Program-made: the position numbers and the translations under genes
The notes under the pieces: model-generated
Databases searched by the model: none
Told to the model about the DNA's origin: nothing
What the model saw: the letters and a program-made list of their open reading frames with translations, nothing else
NCBI GenBank assembly: GCA_944325085.1
Contig: CALUYT010000028.1
Span: 1 to 64,000, forward strand
DNA: 64,000 nt
Reading direction: 5' to 3'
DNA from: Candidatus Gastranaerophilales bacterium
Lineage (GTDB): Bacteria; Cyanobacteriota; Vampirovibrionia; Gastranaerophilales; Gastranaerophilaceae
Shown here: piece after piece, positions 44,797 to 54,151 of the stretch
Layout: the number at the start of each line of letters is the position of its first letter
How positions within the stretch are numbered: position 1 is the stretch's first letter

Positions 44797-45570
44797 ATGA
44801 ATATACAAATCACACCAAAAATTTCAAATATACAAAATACTCCTATATATAAAAAAAATTATAATGAATACAAAAATATTCATAAACCAATTATAGATAC
44901 TTGCTCGTTTGGAAATAGTAATATAATTCCAATATATGAACATCAATACGGAACACTAAAATCAATAGAGTTTAAAGAACCTATTGAAGTTTCTAAAGCT
45001 TTTTTAGAAATAGCACACACCAATGAAGATTTAATTAAATATAATCTACTTCGATACACTCATACAATCGAAAGTATAAAAGAAATAGGAGAAATTCTAT
45101 CAAACCAAGAAATCGGAAAAACAAAAGTAAAATCTTTAATTGGTATAGGAACATTTGCATTAGCATTTGAAACTGAAAACGGACAAGTCCTAAAAATTAC
45201 AGATATTGAACATTTCCAAAATGGTAGAAAGCCTGCAAAATTTGATTTGCCTATCATTAAAAGCGGCCGGCTAGCAAAATACCCTCCTTATCATTATTAT
45301 CTTGAAGAAAAAGTAACTCAAAATGATATTACGCAAGAAGAATTGAAAGCTTTAGTTAAAGAAATAAAAAATTTAGGTTATAAAATGAAAGATTATTTAG
45401 TACATTTTAGTACCGATGATGAAGAATTAATAAAAGTAGAACAATTCGGGCGAGCAAAAAATGGAAAAATTTATTTAATAGACCCTGGTTGTGCGTTTGA
45501 AACAGATAATGTATATAATCCTGCTAAAAAATATAACTTGAAAAATTTATTCAAAAAACTATTAAAATAA
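44797..45570 (+). CDS. Protein-kinase-like fold protein
   Basis: A 257-residue protein. The frame is open back into tRNA-Gly, but the ATG at 44797 is the sensible start. Residues 1-45 are Asn/Ile/Tyr-rich and include IIDTCSFGNSNII. A glycine-rich loop (LIGIGTFALAFETENGQ, residues 114-130) is followed by a Lys in VLKIT (K133), a hinge-like EEKV (170-173) and IYLIDPGCAF (D229), which could be the metal-binding Asp. The H-R-D catalytic loop is not evident. The pattern resembles distant kinase-fold or phosphotransferase effectors. The ribosome binding site is weak. Activity is uncertain. Confidence 0.6.
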   Translation: MNIQITPKISNIQNTPIYKKNYNEYKNIHKPIIDTCSFGNSNIIPIYEHQYGTLKSIEFKEPIEVSKAFLEIAHTNEDLIKYNLLRYTHTIESIKEIGEILSNQEIGKTKVKSLIGIGTFALAFETENGQVLKITDIEHFQNGRKPAKFDLPIIKSGRLAKYPPYHYYLEEKVTQNDITQEELKALVKEIKNLGYKMKDYLVHFSTDDEELIKVEQFGRAKNGKIYLIDPGCAFETDNVYNPAKKYNLKNLFKKLLK

Positions 45571-45583
45571 AAAAACAAAATTA

Positions 45584-45612
45584 TTGACAAACAAAAATCT
45601 AATTGCTACAAT
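45584..45612 (+). promoter_or_regulatory. Consensus sigma-70-type promoter
   Basis: A perfect TTGACA (45584-45589), a 17-base spacer and TACAAT (45607-45612), 21 bases before the next ATG, make this the best promoter match in the window. Confidence 0.8.
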
Positions 45613-45633
45613 AGTAGCATAAAAGGAGTGTGT

Positions 45634-45990
45634 ATGGCAATAAATTGTTTATCAAAACAAGATATAATTAATCAAAATTATAATCATATTTATAACCATG
45701 AAATGGCTCACAAAGCAGCTGGCGGAGTTTTTGCCGGTGCAATTTCAATAGAAAGAAATGCTGAGGGAATACCAGTTTCAGGTCATGTTCCAATACAGAT
45801 GCCAACACTTGATAGAAAAAACCCACAAAAAACTATTGACCACGCTAATACAGTTATTAAAGCAGCATTAGCTCCATCAGATCCTTCAGGTCAAGATTAT
45901 AAAGTTGCAGCCCAAGCTGAACAAATAAAAATGCAAGCTCAAGCTGTTAAAAACGAAAAACAAGGGAAAAAATTAGATATCCAAGCATAA
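45634..45990 (+). CDS. Small HExxH protein related to the SprA metalloprotease family
   Basis: A 119-codon frame including stop (118 residues). The motif YNHEMAHKAAGGVFAGAISIE carries H-E-x2-H, and ALAPSDPSGQDYKVAAQAEQI closely resembles the conserved C-terminal part of SprA-related putative metalloproteases. Typical relatives are about twice as long with a Ser-rich N-terminus; here only the core remains. I choose the ATG at 45634, five bases after AAAGGAG; a GTG two codons earlier lies in that site. It has a near-perfect promoter and so is probably well expressed. No signal peptide. The protease role is inferred from the motif. Confidence 0.75.
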   Translation: MAINCLSKQDIINQNYNHIYNHEMAHKAAGGVFAGAISIERNAEGIPVSGHVPIQMPTLDRKNPQKTIDHANTVIKAALAPSDPSGQDYKVAAQAEQIKMQAQAVKNEKQGKKLDIQA

Positions 45991-45992
45991 TT

Positions 45993-46066
45993 TATTTGAA
46001 TATTTCCTATGATACAAAATGCTAAATATAATGACTTTTTGCTAATTATTACAAAATATTCAAATA
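45993..46066. promoter_or_regulatory. 13-base perfect inverted repeat upstream of ftsZ
   Basis: TATTTGAATATTT (45993-46005) and AAATATTCAAATA (46054-46066) are perfect arms separated by 48 bases, ahead of overlapping TATAAT boxes at 46090-46100. It could be a two-site operator or the terminator of the preceding gene. Confidence 0.5.
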
Positions 46067-46118
46067 CGTGAAAAGTTGATTTTTTAGTATATAATATAAT
46101 TGTAATGTAGGAGGTATA

Positions 46119-47255
46119 ATGGAAAATATTGTATCAAGTTACCAAGGTAACGAAAGATCAAATATAAATCCCACTAGAATAAAAGTTGTAGGCGTAGGCG
46201 GCGGCGGTGGGAACGCTGTTAATAGAATGATTAATGCTAAACTTGCAGGTGTTGAATTTTGGTTAATGAACACAGATTTGCAAGTACTAACATTTAGTAA
46301 TGCTGAACACAAATTACAATTAGGTTCTACAACAACACAAGGTTTAGGTGCAGGCGGTGATCCATCAACTGGTGAAAGAGCTGCATTAGAAGCTAAAGAT
46401 GAAATTACCAAAGCTTTAGATGGAACAGATATGGTATTCATCACTGCCGGAATGGGTGGTGGAACAGGAACAGGTGCTGCTCCTGTTGTTGCACAAATTG
46501 CTAAAGATTTGGGCATTTTAACAATTGCATTTGTCACAAAACCATTTAGCTGGGAAGGCAAAAAAAGAATGGCTCAAGCTGAATCCGGTATTGAAAAATT
46601 GAAAAAATATGTCGATGCAATACTTGTAGTTCCAAATGACAAATTATTACAAGTTGTTGAACGCCAAATGGGATTAAGAGAAGCATTCTGTGTTACTGAT
46701 GAAGTATTATATAGAGGAATTCAAGGTATTTCAGACCTTATCACAATCCCAGGTATGATAAACATCGACTTTGCTGATGTTAAGAAAGTTGTTAAAGATT
46801 CTGGTACAGCATTAATGGGTATTGGTAGAGCCCAAGGTGAAGGTAGAGCCGTTAAAGCTGCTGAAATGGCTATCAATTCTCAATTACTTGAATCTTCTAT
46901 TGATGGAGCATCAGGTATCGTTGTTAACATTACAGGTAGCTCTAATATGACATTGTATGAAATCAACGATGCTACTGCAATAATTAACAATGTAGTTAAA
47001 GATGATGCTGATGTTATTATTGGTACTGCAATTAATGAATCATTCCAAAACGAAATTCAAATTACAGTTATTGCAACAGGTTTCTCAGAAAAACCAAAAA
47101 CTCCGGCTATGCCACAAATGTCAGCTGCTGAGTATTTCCAGGGTAAACCTTCAACATCTACATCAACATCTAGTTCAACATCTTCTTCAGGTTTTGATTT
47201 TCCAAAAATGCCTGATTTGAATTTGGATGTTCCTGATTTCCTTAGAAAAGAATAA
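46119..47255 (+). CDS. ftsZ: Cell division protein FtsZ
   Basis: A 378-residue tubulin homologue that forms the division ring. The GTP-binding motifs are VVGVGGGGGNAVNRMI, FITAGMGGGTGTGAAP (the tubulin signature) and the T7-loop region NIDFADVKKVV. A Ser/Thr-rich linker (STSTSTSSSTSSS) leads to a C-terminal peptide DVPDFLRKE, which should bind membrane anchors such as FtsA or SepF. AGGAGG lies seven bases before the ATG. It stands alone, without ftsA or the dcw cluster, as in cyanobacteria. It shares a bidirectional terminator with the convergent giant gene. Confidence 0.98.
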   Translation: MENIVSSYQGNERSNINPTRIKVVGVGGGGGNAVNRMINAKLAGVEFWLMNTDLQVLTFSNAEHKLQLGSTTTQGLGAGGDPSTGERAALEAKDEITKALDGTDMVFITAGMGGGTGTGAAPVVAQIAKDLGILTIAFVTKPFSWEGKKRMAQAESGIEKLKKYVDAILVVPNDKLLQVVERQMGLREAFCVTDEVLYRGIQGISDLITIPGMINIDFADVKKVVKDSGTALMGIGRAQGEGRAVKAAEMAINSQLLESSIDGASGIVVNITGSSNMTLYEINDATAIINNVVKDDADVIIGTAINESFQNEIQITVIATGFSEKPKTPAMPQMSAAEYFQGKPSTSTSTSSSTSSSGFDFPKMPDLNLDVPDFLRKE

Positions 47256-47278
47256 TTATTATTATAAAATAATTAAAT

Positions 47279-47309
47279 AAAAGAGTAAGTTTAATACACT
47301 TACTCTTTT
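47279..47309. terminator. Bidirectional terminator between ftsZ and the giant gene
   Basis: AAAAGAGTAAGT (47279-47290) pairs perfectly with ACTTACTCTTTT (47298-47309) around a 7-base loop, with T-runs on both strands. Confidence 0.85.
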
Positions 47310-47313
47310 ATTT

Positions 47314-50300
47314 TTATTCATCATACAAATCATCTTCTGTTTCAACACTTTGAGTCGATAAATCAATATTTGGGAAATTTTTACTTTGTGTTGCAATATA
47401 TTCTTCTAATTTACTAAAATCTTCAAGATATTTTTTACGTGCCTCATTGGCAGGTGAATCTTCTGGTAATGTTAAATTCACAATCAAATTCTTTACTTTT
47501 TGAATTTTCATTAATTTTTGATTTAGTAAATTTATATTATACTTAGCCGCCACAATGGAAGCACTTTTAGCCTCTTCCATGTGTAAATACAATAACGCGG
47601 TTTTAGATCTTTCCGGATGTTCTTCCATTTCTTTTAATGCGTTTTCAAAAGATTTTCGTATTATTTTAATACTTATTCTATAATTTGTATTTTTAAATTT
47701 TCGTACAATTCTTTCTTCCATAGCTTTAACTTTTTCTTTGTAATTTGGATCCTTATCAATATTACCCAAATTATTAAGTTCAGCTTCTACTATTGAAGTT
47801 TGCTTAGATACAGATGATAATATACTATTTATTCTTTTTATATTTTTTAACGCTTTATCAAAAGAATTATTTTTTTGAGCCATTTCAACAACTCGATCTG
47901 CCAAACCTAGTTGCTCTAAAAATAAGATAGCAGAATCTAAATCTTCATCTGCAAGAAGAGGTGCTAACATAATATCTATCGCTATATCTGAATCTAAACT
48001 TACAATTGATCCATTTTTTAATTGTAATTTTGATTTTTTAAATTCATCTTTAACAACATTTAAATTAGCTTCACTAGCACAAGACATAAATAAATGCTGC
48101 ATTTCTAATAAACTTGCTTGGTATAATAACCCGCGAATATCATCATGCAATGAATTTATCATTCGTTCTGTATTCTTATTAGTTTCAGAAGTTTCACCTG
48201 CATCAGGCTTTGCTAACAATAACAGATATTGATTTAACATTTCTTCCGGAGTTCTTGTTATAATATGTTTATCAAGCATTTTATGAAACTCTTGATAATA
48301 CTTATCTGCATCAGGTAAATTTTTATATTTTGCAGAAATCCATTTATTCAAAAGACCTTCTGCTCTTACTCTATATTTAGGATTCATTAAATTCAAAATA
48401 TCTTGTTTTATATCTTTGATTGAATCAAGAGAAATTTTCACTGCATCTGTCATACTCTTTCCATCAGCAGTTGAAAGGTACATATTTAATTCATCTCGCA
48501 TTATAGATATAAAGTACTTATAATCAGAACTTTTTGCACTATCATCTAATTTAAGCAAATTATTAGCAGCATCAATTGTATCCTGTATTGATGTATCATC
48601 GCCATTAAGTTCTAAAAATTCTTTTATATTTTGAGTTATATGTTTCTTTTGTCCTTTTGATAATATCTCATTATCTGAAATTCTATTTATATATTTATCT
48701 AAATCATTGATAATTTTGATAGATTTATCTTGTACTTTATATGCATCAATTGCTTCAATTTCATCATTTATATCATTATAAATTTTCTTAGCAATATTAC
48801 TAATATTCTCTTTCTTATCAAAATTATATTTTGGACAACCAGGAAACATTCTATACATTTTAAATGCCTGTTCACTCAATCTATTATATGCCTTATCCAA
48901 AGTTAATAATTTTAATGCATAATAATATTCTAAATATAAATCATCAACTGATCTTTTAGCATTTGAATATTTTGCACCCCTAAGCTTACGTTCCAATTTA
49001 TTGTAATCATATACAGGAGTTGTTTCACTCATTTTTAAATTTAATCCCATACGTTGATTGAATAATAAATTATACAACATATTATGCGTACGCTCATCCA
49101 TATTTTTGAATTGACACAATACGTCATAACCTGTTACTTTTTTAATTCCTATAGCTTGATCAGTAATTTTATCATTATATTTCTGATTGAATTCAGATGT
49201 TGTCATATTCCTTAAATTATTTATAATTTGAACAAGTTCTTCATCTGTTGAAGGATCAAATGTTGCATCAATCCAATCGATAATATTTTTCATACTATCG
49301 CTAGCAAATGAAGAACTGTCCAAATCAGCTAATGTGAATCCCATATTTGCACGTAATAAATTACGTACACCATTAGCTAACTTTTCAATACTTTCATCTT
49401 TATTTTCAAAACTTGGAGTTTTTTTATTTAATATCTTAACAAAACTTTCTATCATCAAATCTATAGTTTTATCAAGACTTCCATCAAATTTTTCTTTTGA
49501 TATATTTTTCAAAGAATTTACAACATCTAATTTTAATTGGTTATTAATTTTTATATGATTGTTTTGAGCAAAATTATCTAAAAGTAAATTGACTTCTTCT
49601 CTTACACTTTCAGCACCATATTTTGCAATATCTATATTTTTTGCAAATGTATAATCAAAATTCTTACGAGCTTCAACTTTTATTTGTTGTTTTATTTTTT
49701 GCAATTCAGGCATTGTATTTTCTTTAAATAAAATCTTTTGATCAGGAATAGCCTTATAAGATCTTATCAATGCCATTTTTTCAAATAGAATTTTCAACTT
49801 ATCATTATCTGGTAATTTATCATAATCTTGTTTTGTTTCTATTCCTTTTTCAAAAGGTTTATTACCATTTATACGATTTTCATAATCACTGTATTCTTTA
49901 CCTAAATTCGTAGAAAGAGTTTCTGCTTTATTAATCAATGCCTTAACTTCACTTTTTGTCATTGATTTAACTTGTGATTCTAATTGAGGCATAAATACAG
50001 ATGAAGGTATTAGTGTATTTTCCCTTATTTGTCTAACAAATTTATCAGGATTTGGATATGTTCCAGGAGTAATAATATCGCAGAACATAGGGAATTTATA
50101 ATCTGATGAACTTACTAATCTTCTATAATTTTTATTATTGATATCTTTAGATTTAAATTCACCTATTTCACCCAACAAATTATCAACCAATTTACCTGTT
50201 AAGTATTCATCATCCGTAATATAACCTAAACTTCCACCATAATTTGATGAATAATCAGTTCTTAATAAGCCATTTTCATCAACCCAAGTATTTCTATGTT

Positions 50301-53214
50301 CCCTTGGTCCCCAAGTATTATCATGGAAAACTGCATCTTTTAATTCTACTTTATCATCAGTTTTTACAGGTAAAGACCTTATATCAGCAATATATTGAGC
50401 ATGCCAAGCTGGTGCCATAGCATATACGGAAGTAGATGAAACACCAGAATAAGGAGAGGCTTTAATTTTTTTAACAGCATACTTACCATTGTTTTCTATA
50501 TAATATGGTCTATCTGTCATATGTTCAAAAAGTTTCACTTGTTGATTAGAAGACAAACCACTTGAAGCTTCAGGGCCTACCCAATATCTACCGGTTTTAA
50601 TTCCTGCTTGTCGATTCAAATCTGCTAAAGGTTCTTTTAATTTTTTATATTCTACATCTAATGCTCTTGTTGTATATGAATACCAACCATTAATACATTC
50701 TTCAATATGTTTCATTACAGCTTTTTCTCGAGGAGTGAATGTAGTTAATTCTTTAGGTAACTCATCATATTTCAAGGCAGATTCATCTGATTGAGTACGG
50801 GCATATTCTATTTTTGATAATTTGTCTCTAAATAAAACTAAATCTCGAACTGGAATTACATCACCCATATTTTCCATTTTTTTAATAATAATCATTTTCG
50901 GATTAACAGTATTTAAGACCTCACCATCTTCATTTCTAATATTTAATGCCTTTTGGTAAGCTCCTATCAAGCCAACATATTGATTATATACATCACCAAT
51001 TCTGTTATAAATTTTTAATGTTTCTTCTATTGGTGCATCTTTTGGTAAGTTATTTTTTAAATTAAATCCTTGTAATATAACAGAATTTTTATTATCTTCA
51101 TTAAATAGAATTTCACCCAATCTGCTAAATGTATCTTTAAAAGTTAGCAACTGAGAAGAATGTCCTATTTTATTCAATATAGTTAAATACTCTTTTTCAG
51201 TACAATTTTCAGATGATAATTGATTTATATATTTATCTAAAATTTCTAAAACATCTTTCTTCTTATTATCTTTTACTTTCAATTTCTCTGCCATATCCAG
51301 TAAAACGTTTTCATCATTTCCTTCTTCTATAGCATTTTTTATGGCAATGATTTCATTTTTCAATGAAGTCTTTTTATCTACAGCAAGGCAACAATTATAC
51401 AAATCATCCATAGATTTTAAAATTACTTCTACAGTCTCTTTATTACCTTTTAAAGATTCTGCCAAAGCTTCATTATCATCGTCTGATGCAAAATTCTTAG
51501 CCAAAATTGCTCGTAATTTTGGATCAATTGTTCCTTTTTCTAATTTTTTAATCAAATAATCCATATTTTGAACAATCAAAGTTTCTTCATCAGGAATATT
51601 CATTTTTTGAATTGATTCTTGAAGATAAACAGGTATATCCAACTTGAATATACTTTGCGTTCTATATGCGGCTGCAGCATTATACAAACTTTCAGCTCTC
51701 ATTATTTGTTCTGCTACATATGAACCTTCAGATTTTTTATCAAAAGACTTTCTTACTACTAATAAATTATAAAGTTCATTTGCAAATTTATCAGTAATTT
51801 TTCCAGATTCATCACTCGAGAATGCAATTGTTAAAAAAGCTTTGATTTTTTCTGTCTTAGCCTTTTCAGTTTCATTAGGTAAATATACAAAATCACGTTT
51901 GTAATCTTTTACTTTTTGAGCTCTTTCAGCATTTGGAACTTCTAAATTTAATAAATCTGTTACCACTTCATGTATTTTATTAGAATTTGCATTTGGCGCT
52001 ATCTCTTTTAATTTTGAAGCTATTAATCCGGTATATTTAGAAAGAAATTCAAGATTTTCTTTTTTAGATTCTAAATATAAATTTGATTGATACTTTTCAT
52101 AAGCAGCCTTTTTCTTACAAACCTTAATTAAATCTTTTGCTTTTGCTAAACTTCTATACCAATCTTGTTCTAACACTAAACTATCATCTAAATCAGAAGT
52201 TAAATGTGAATCATGAAAAGAATCAAAATTTTCTTTATCAAAAGGTTTATAAACTCCAACAAATTCATTTGCAGCACCTGCAGTATCTGCAACATTCATC
52301 CAATTTAATGCTGCAGCATCAATTATTCTATAACCTTTTGAAAGTGCATAAGCATAATCTACATCAGCTTTTGCAATAGGTATTTTTGTATGTGTACCCA
52401 ATTTGGTAATATCATAAACTTGTAAATAATCGCTATCATCTAATTCTGACAATATCATATCTACATAATTTACCTTATCTTCATAAGCCAAAGCCTTTCT
52501 ACATATAGAAATTGCTGCACACATGCCATGAAGCTTTTGGTTAACAGCTTTGATATTAGGAACCTTTGATTCAGGAGTATCAATAACTAAATCATTAACA
52601 ATCTCTGCTAAAGCTCTAGTTTTTTGATTCTCTAACTGAGGATTTATTTTATAATCAGGACTCATAAAATAATTTAAGCGCTGCATTATATATAATTTTT
52701 GAAATAAAGGAACCTCAGATGAAACAATAAAATAATCAATATTTCGGTCTAAATTTTTTATATTTTTATTTAAAATACTATTTAATAAATCCCTATCAAC
52801 TTTTGATAAAATAGATTTTCTCAAATCTAAAATTTGCAATTCTGTCTCATTTAAATCTTTAGGAGAATTTTCTATTTTTTCTAAACGTTTCAACAATTTT
52901 GATTTAACATTATCATCAGATAATTCAATAGATTTTCTTGCAGCATTATTTAATTTTACGCGCCAATCATTGTATGGTTGCTTACCTAAATCAATATTGG
53001 TACCATATTTTAAGTTTTCAGACACATCTAATAAAAAGTTAGCATTATCTTCACCTGGAACATTTGCCAAATTTTCAATTGCATTAGAAATATTACGCTG
53101 ATTAATTACATTTAAATCATATACATTATCTTTTTGTAATTGTGAAACTGTTTTTCTATCTTGTCTTTTACCCTGAAAATATGGTGTAAAAGGATTTATA
53201 TTGTATATTTTCAT
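47314..53214 (-). CDS. 1966-residue unrecognised protein with papain-like motifs
   Basis: The largest gene in the window. It opens with INPFTPYFQGKRQ, an F-x-G head, and has no signal peptide or membrane segment. Most of it is charged helical sequence. Two regions suggest a cysteine protease: NQKLHGMCAAISIC with Q226 and C232, and later MAPAWHAQYIADI with H938 and AVFHDNTWGPREH with N966, the last resembling the N-S-W-G of papain. The roughly 700-residue gap between Cys and His is far larger than in papain (about 134) or calpain, so this remains a hypothesis. Codon use looks like that of its neighbours. It is transcribed after two L,D-transpeptidase genes on the same strand, but has its own leader hairpin. 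Confidence 0.6.
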   Translation of the reverse strand: MKIYNINPFTPYFQGKRQDRKTVSQLQKDNVYDLNVINQRNISNAIENLANVPGEDNANFLLDVSENLKYGTNIDLGKQPYNDWRVKLNNAARKSIELSDDNVKSKLLKRLEKIENSPKDLNETELQILDLRKSILSKVDRDLLNSILNKNIKNLDRNIDYFIVSSEVPLFQKLYIMQRLNYFMSPDYKINPQLENQKTRALAEIVNDLVIDTPESKVPNIKAVNQKLHGMCAAISICRKALAYEDKVNYVDMILSELDDSDYLQVYDITKLGTHTKIPIAKADVDYAYALSKGYRIIDAAALNWMNVADTAGAANEFVGVYKPFDKENFDSFHDSHLTSDLDDSLVLEQDWYRSLAKAKDLIKVCKKKAAYEKYQSNLYLESKKENLEFLSKYTGLIASKLKEIAPNANSNKIHEVVTDLLNLEVPNAERAQKVKDYKRDFVYLPNETEKAKTEKIKAFLTIAFSSDESGKITDKFANELYNLLVVRKSFDKKSEGSYVAEQIMRAESLYNAAAAYRTQSIFKLDIPVYLQESIQKMNIPDEETLIVQNMDYLIKKLEKGTIDPKLRAILAKNFASDDDNEALAESLKGNKETVEVILKSMDDLYNCCLAVDKKTSLKNEIIAIKNAIEEGNDENVLLDMAEKLKVKDNKKKDVLEILDKYINQLSSENCTEKEYLTILNKIGHSSQLLTFKDTFSRLGEILFNEDNKNSVILQGFNLKNNLPKDAPIEETLKIYNRIGDVYNQYVGLIGAYQKALNIRNEDGEVLNTVNPKMIIIKKMENMGDVIPVRDLVLFRDKLSKIEYARTQSDESALKYDELPKELTTFTPREKAVMKHIEECINGWYSYTTRALDVEYKKLKEPLADLNRQAGIKTGRYWVGPEASSGLSSNQQVKLFEHMTDRPYYIENNGKYAVKKIKASPYSGVSSTSVYAMAPAWHAQYIADIRSLPVKTDDKVELKDAVFHDNTWGPREHRNTWVDENGLLRTDYSSNYGGSLGYITDDEYLTGKLVDNLLGEIGEFKSKDINNKNYRRLVSSSDYKFPMFCDIITPGTYPNPDKFVRQIRENTLIPSSVFMPQLESQVKSMTKSEVKALINKAETLSTNLGKEYSDYENRINGNKPFEKGIETKQDYDKLPDNDKLKILFEKMALIRSYKAIPDQKILFKENTMPELQKIKQQIKVEARKNFDYTFAKNIDIAKYGAESVREEVNLLLDNFAQNNHIKINNQLKLDVVNSLKNISKEKFDGSLDKTIDLMIESFVKILNKKTPSFENKDESIEKLANGVRNLLRANMGFTLADLDSSSFASDSMKNIIDWIDATFDPSTDEELVQIINNLRNMTTSEFNQKYNDKITDQAIGIKKVTGYDVLCQFKNMDERTHNMLYNLLFNQRMGLNLKMSETTPVYDYNKLERKLRGAKYSNAKRSVDDLYLEYYYALKLLTLDKAYNRLSEQAFKMYRMFPGCPKYNFDKKENISNIAKKIYNDINDEIEAIDAYKVQDKSIKIINDLDKYINRISDNEILSKGQKKHITQNIKEFLELNGDDTSIQDTIDAANNLLKLDDSAKSSDYKYFISIMRDELNMYLSTADGKSMTDAVKISLDSIKDIKQDILNLMNPKYRVRAEGLLNKWISAKYKNLPDADKYYQEFHKMLDKHIITRTPEEMLNQYLLLLAKPDAGETSETNKNTERMINSLHDDIRGLLYQASLLEMQHLFMSCASEANLNVVKDEFKKSKLQLKNGSIVSLDSDIAIDIMLAPLLADEDLDSAILFLEQLGLADRVVEMAQKNNSFDKALKNIKRINSILSSVSKQTSIVEAELNNLGNIDKDPNYKEKVKAMEERIVRKFKNTNYRISIKIIRKSFENALKEMEEHPERSKTALLYLHMEEAKSASIVAAKYNINLLNQKLMKIQKVKNLIVNLTLPEDSPANEARKKYLEDFSKLEEYIATQSKNFPNIDLSTQSVETEDDLYDE

Positions 53215-53241
53215 AAAAAATCCCCATAAAATTATGAGGAT
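53215..53241 (-). promoter_or_regulatory. Leader hairpin covering the ribosome binding site of the giant gene
   Basis: ATCCCCATAA (53220-53229) and TTATGAGGAT (53232-53241) form a 10-base stem with one G-U pair. On the minus strand the 3' arm holds the GGGGA ribosome binding site, followed by six T and the ATG. It could act as an attenuator or a translational switch. Confidence 0.55.
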
Positions 53242-53299
53242 TATAAGTAATCTAAAAATTTTTTTTGTTAGCTTTTAACAAAAATATTAAGAATTTTTA

Positions 53300-54076
53300 T
53301 CATTTTAATTTTTCCTGATACTCATATCTATATTTTTTCTGAAAAAATTTATAAGTTCCATCAGCTTGTTTTTCAAGATATAAAGAATTACCTTTTTCTT
53401 CTGGCAAAATATAAACTTTAGTTGAAACACCCTTAATTAATGATTTCATTTTATCAAAAGTTTCTACTAAAAAATTTACACATCCGAACGATACTCTATT
53501 ATCTTTTATAGTTTTATTTTGTAAAGCACTAACTCTTAATTTACCCATAGAAGATTTTGGAACTCGATGCAATGCTAATACTTGTGATTTTTTATAAGCT
53601 TCTTGGGTATGGTCACCTGCCAGAATAAGAACCCTTTGGCCATATAATTTTTCATCACTCGAACCTTTTTTTACACCTTCCCGAACAATAGTATATTCAC
53701 CAGGAGTAGTATATGCGGCTAGCTTTGCACCTTTTACTTTATATCCGCCTGAACGTTTATCTCCTATATTTCGCCCTAGCAAAACTTGGTTCATTTGTAA
53801 TGTATCACCGGAAGGACTTAATACAAAAGCCTTGCATTTCTTTTTATCAACGACAACATAATTACCGTTTGACATTCCATACTTATTTAGTAATTTATTA
53901 TACTCAATAACTTTTGTCATATCAGACATTTTCTTACTAAAAGTATCCACCAATATAGTTTGTAATTTTGGATCTTCAGCTAACTGTACAACACGGGGAA
54001 CTGCTTTTTCTCCACAAGTAGTAAATATTGGAGATGTTGCTATTAATAATGTTGGAAATATATTTTTAATATTCAT
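53300..54076 (-). CDS. L,D-transpeptidase (YkuD-fold) paralogue 1
   Basis: A 258-residue protein with a weak lipoprotein-like or signal N-terminus (FPTLLIATSPIFTTCGEK). The YkuD domain opens with NYVVVDKKKCKAFVLSPSGD, has TTPGEYTIVREG, and the catalytic region LALHRVPKSS ... RVSFGCVNFLVETFD. The nucleophile Cys is in S-F-G-C-V-N, where Asn replaces the usual Arg of S-H-G-C-V-R and Phe the usual His. The family makes 3-3 cross-links in peptidoglycan or attaches proteins to it. It is downstream of a longer paralogue on the same strand. Confidence 0.82.
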   Translation of the reverse strand: MNIKNIFPTLLIATSPIFTTCGEKAVPRVVQLAEDPKLQTILVDTFSKKMSDMTKVIEYNKLLNKYGMSNGNYVVVDKKKCKAFVLSPSGDTLQMNQVLLGRNIGDKRSGGYKVKGAKLAAYTTPGEYTIVREGVKKGSSDEKLYGQRVLILAGDHTQEAYKKSQVLALHRVPKSSMGKLRVSALQNKTIKDNRVSFGCVNFLVETFDKMKSLIKGVSTKVYILPEEKGNSLYLEKQADGTYKFFQKKYRYEYQEKLK

Positions 54077-54120
54077 AAATAAACCTTTTTGACTTACGTA
54101 AAAACCAAAAAGATTTATTT
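54077..54120 (-). promoter_or_regulatory. 15-base-pair leader hairpin directly before a start codon
   Basis: AAATAAACCTTTTTG (54077-54091) and CAAAAAGATTTATTT (54106-54120) pair over 15 positions with one G-U and enclose a 14-base loop. The 3' arm, which carries the AGG of the ribosome binding site, runs straight into the ATG at 54076. Confidence 0.65.
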
Positions 54121-54151
54121 TTCACAAAATATATAAAAATATTACATTTTA

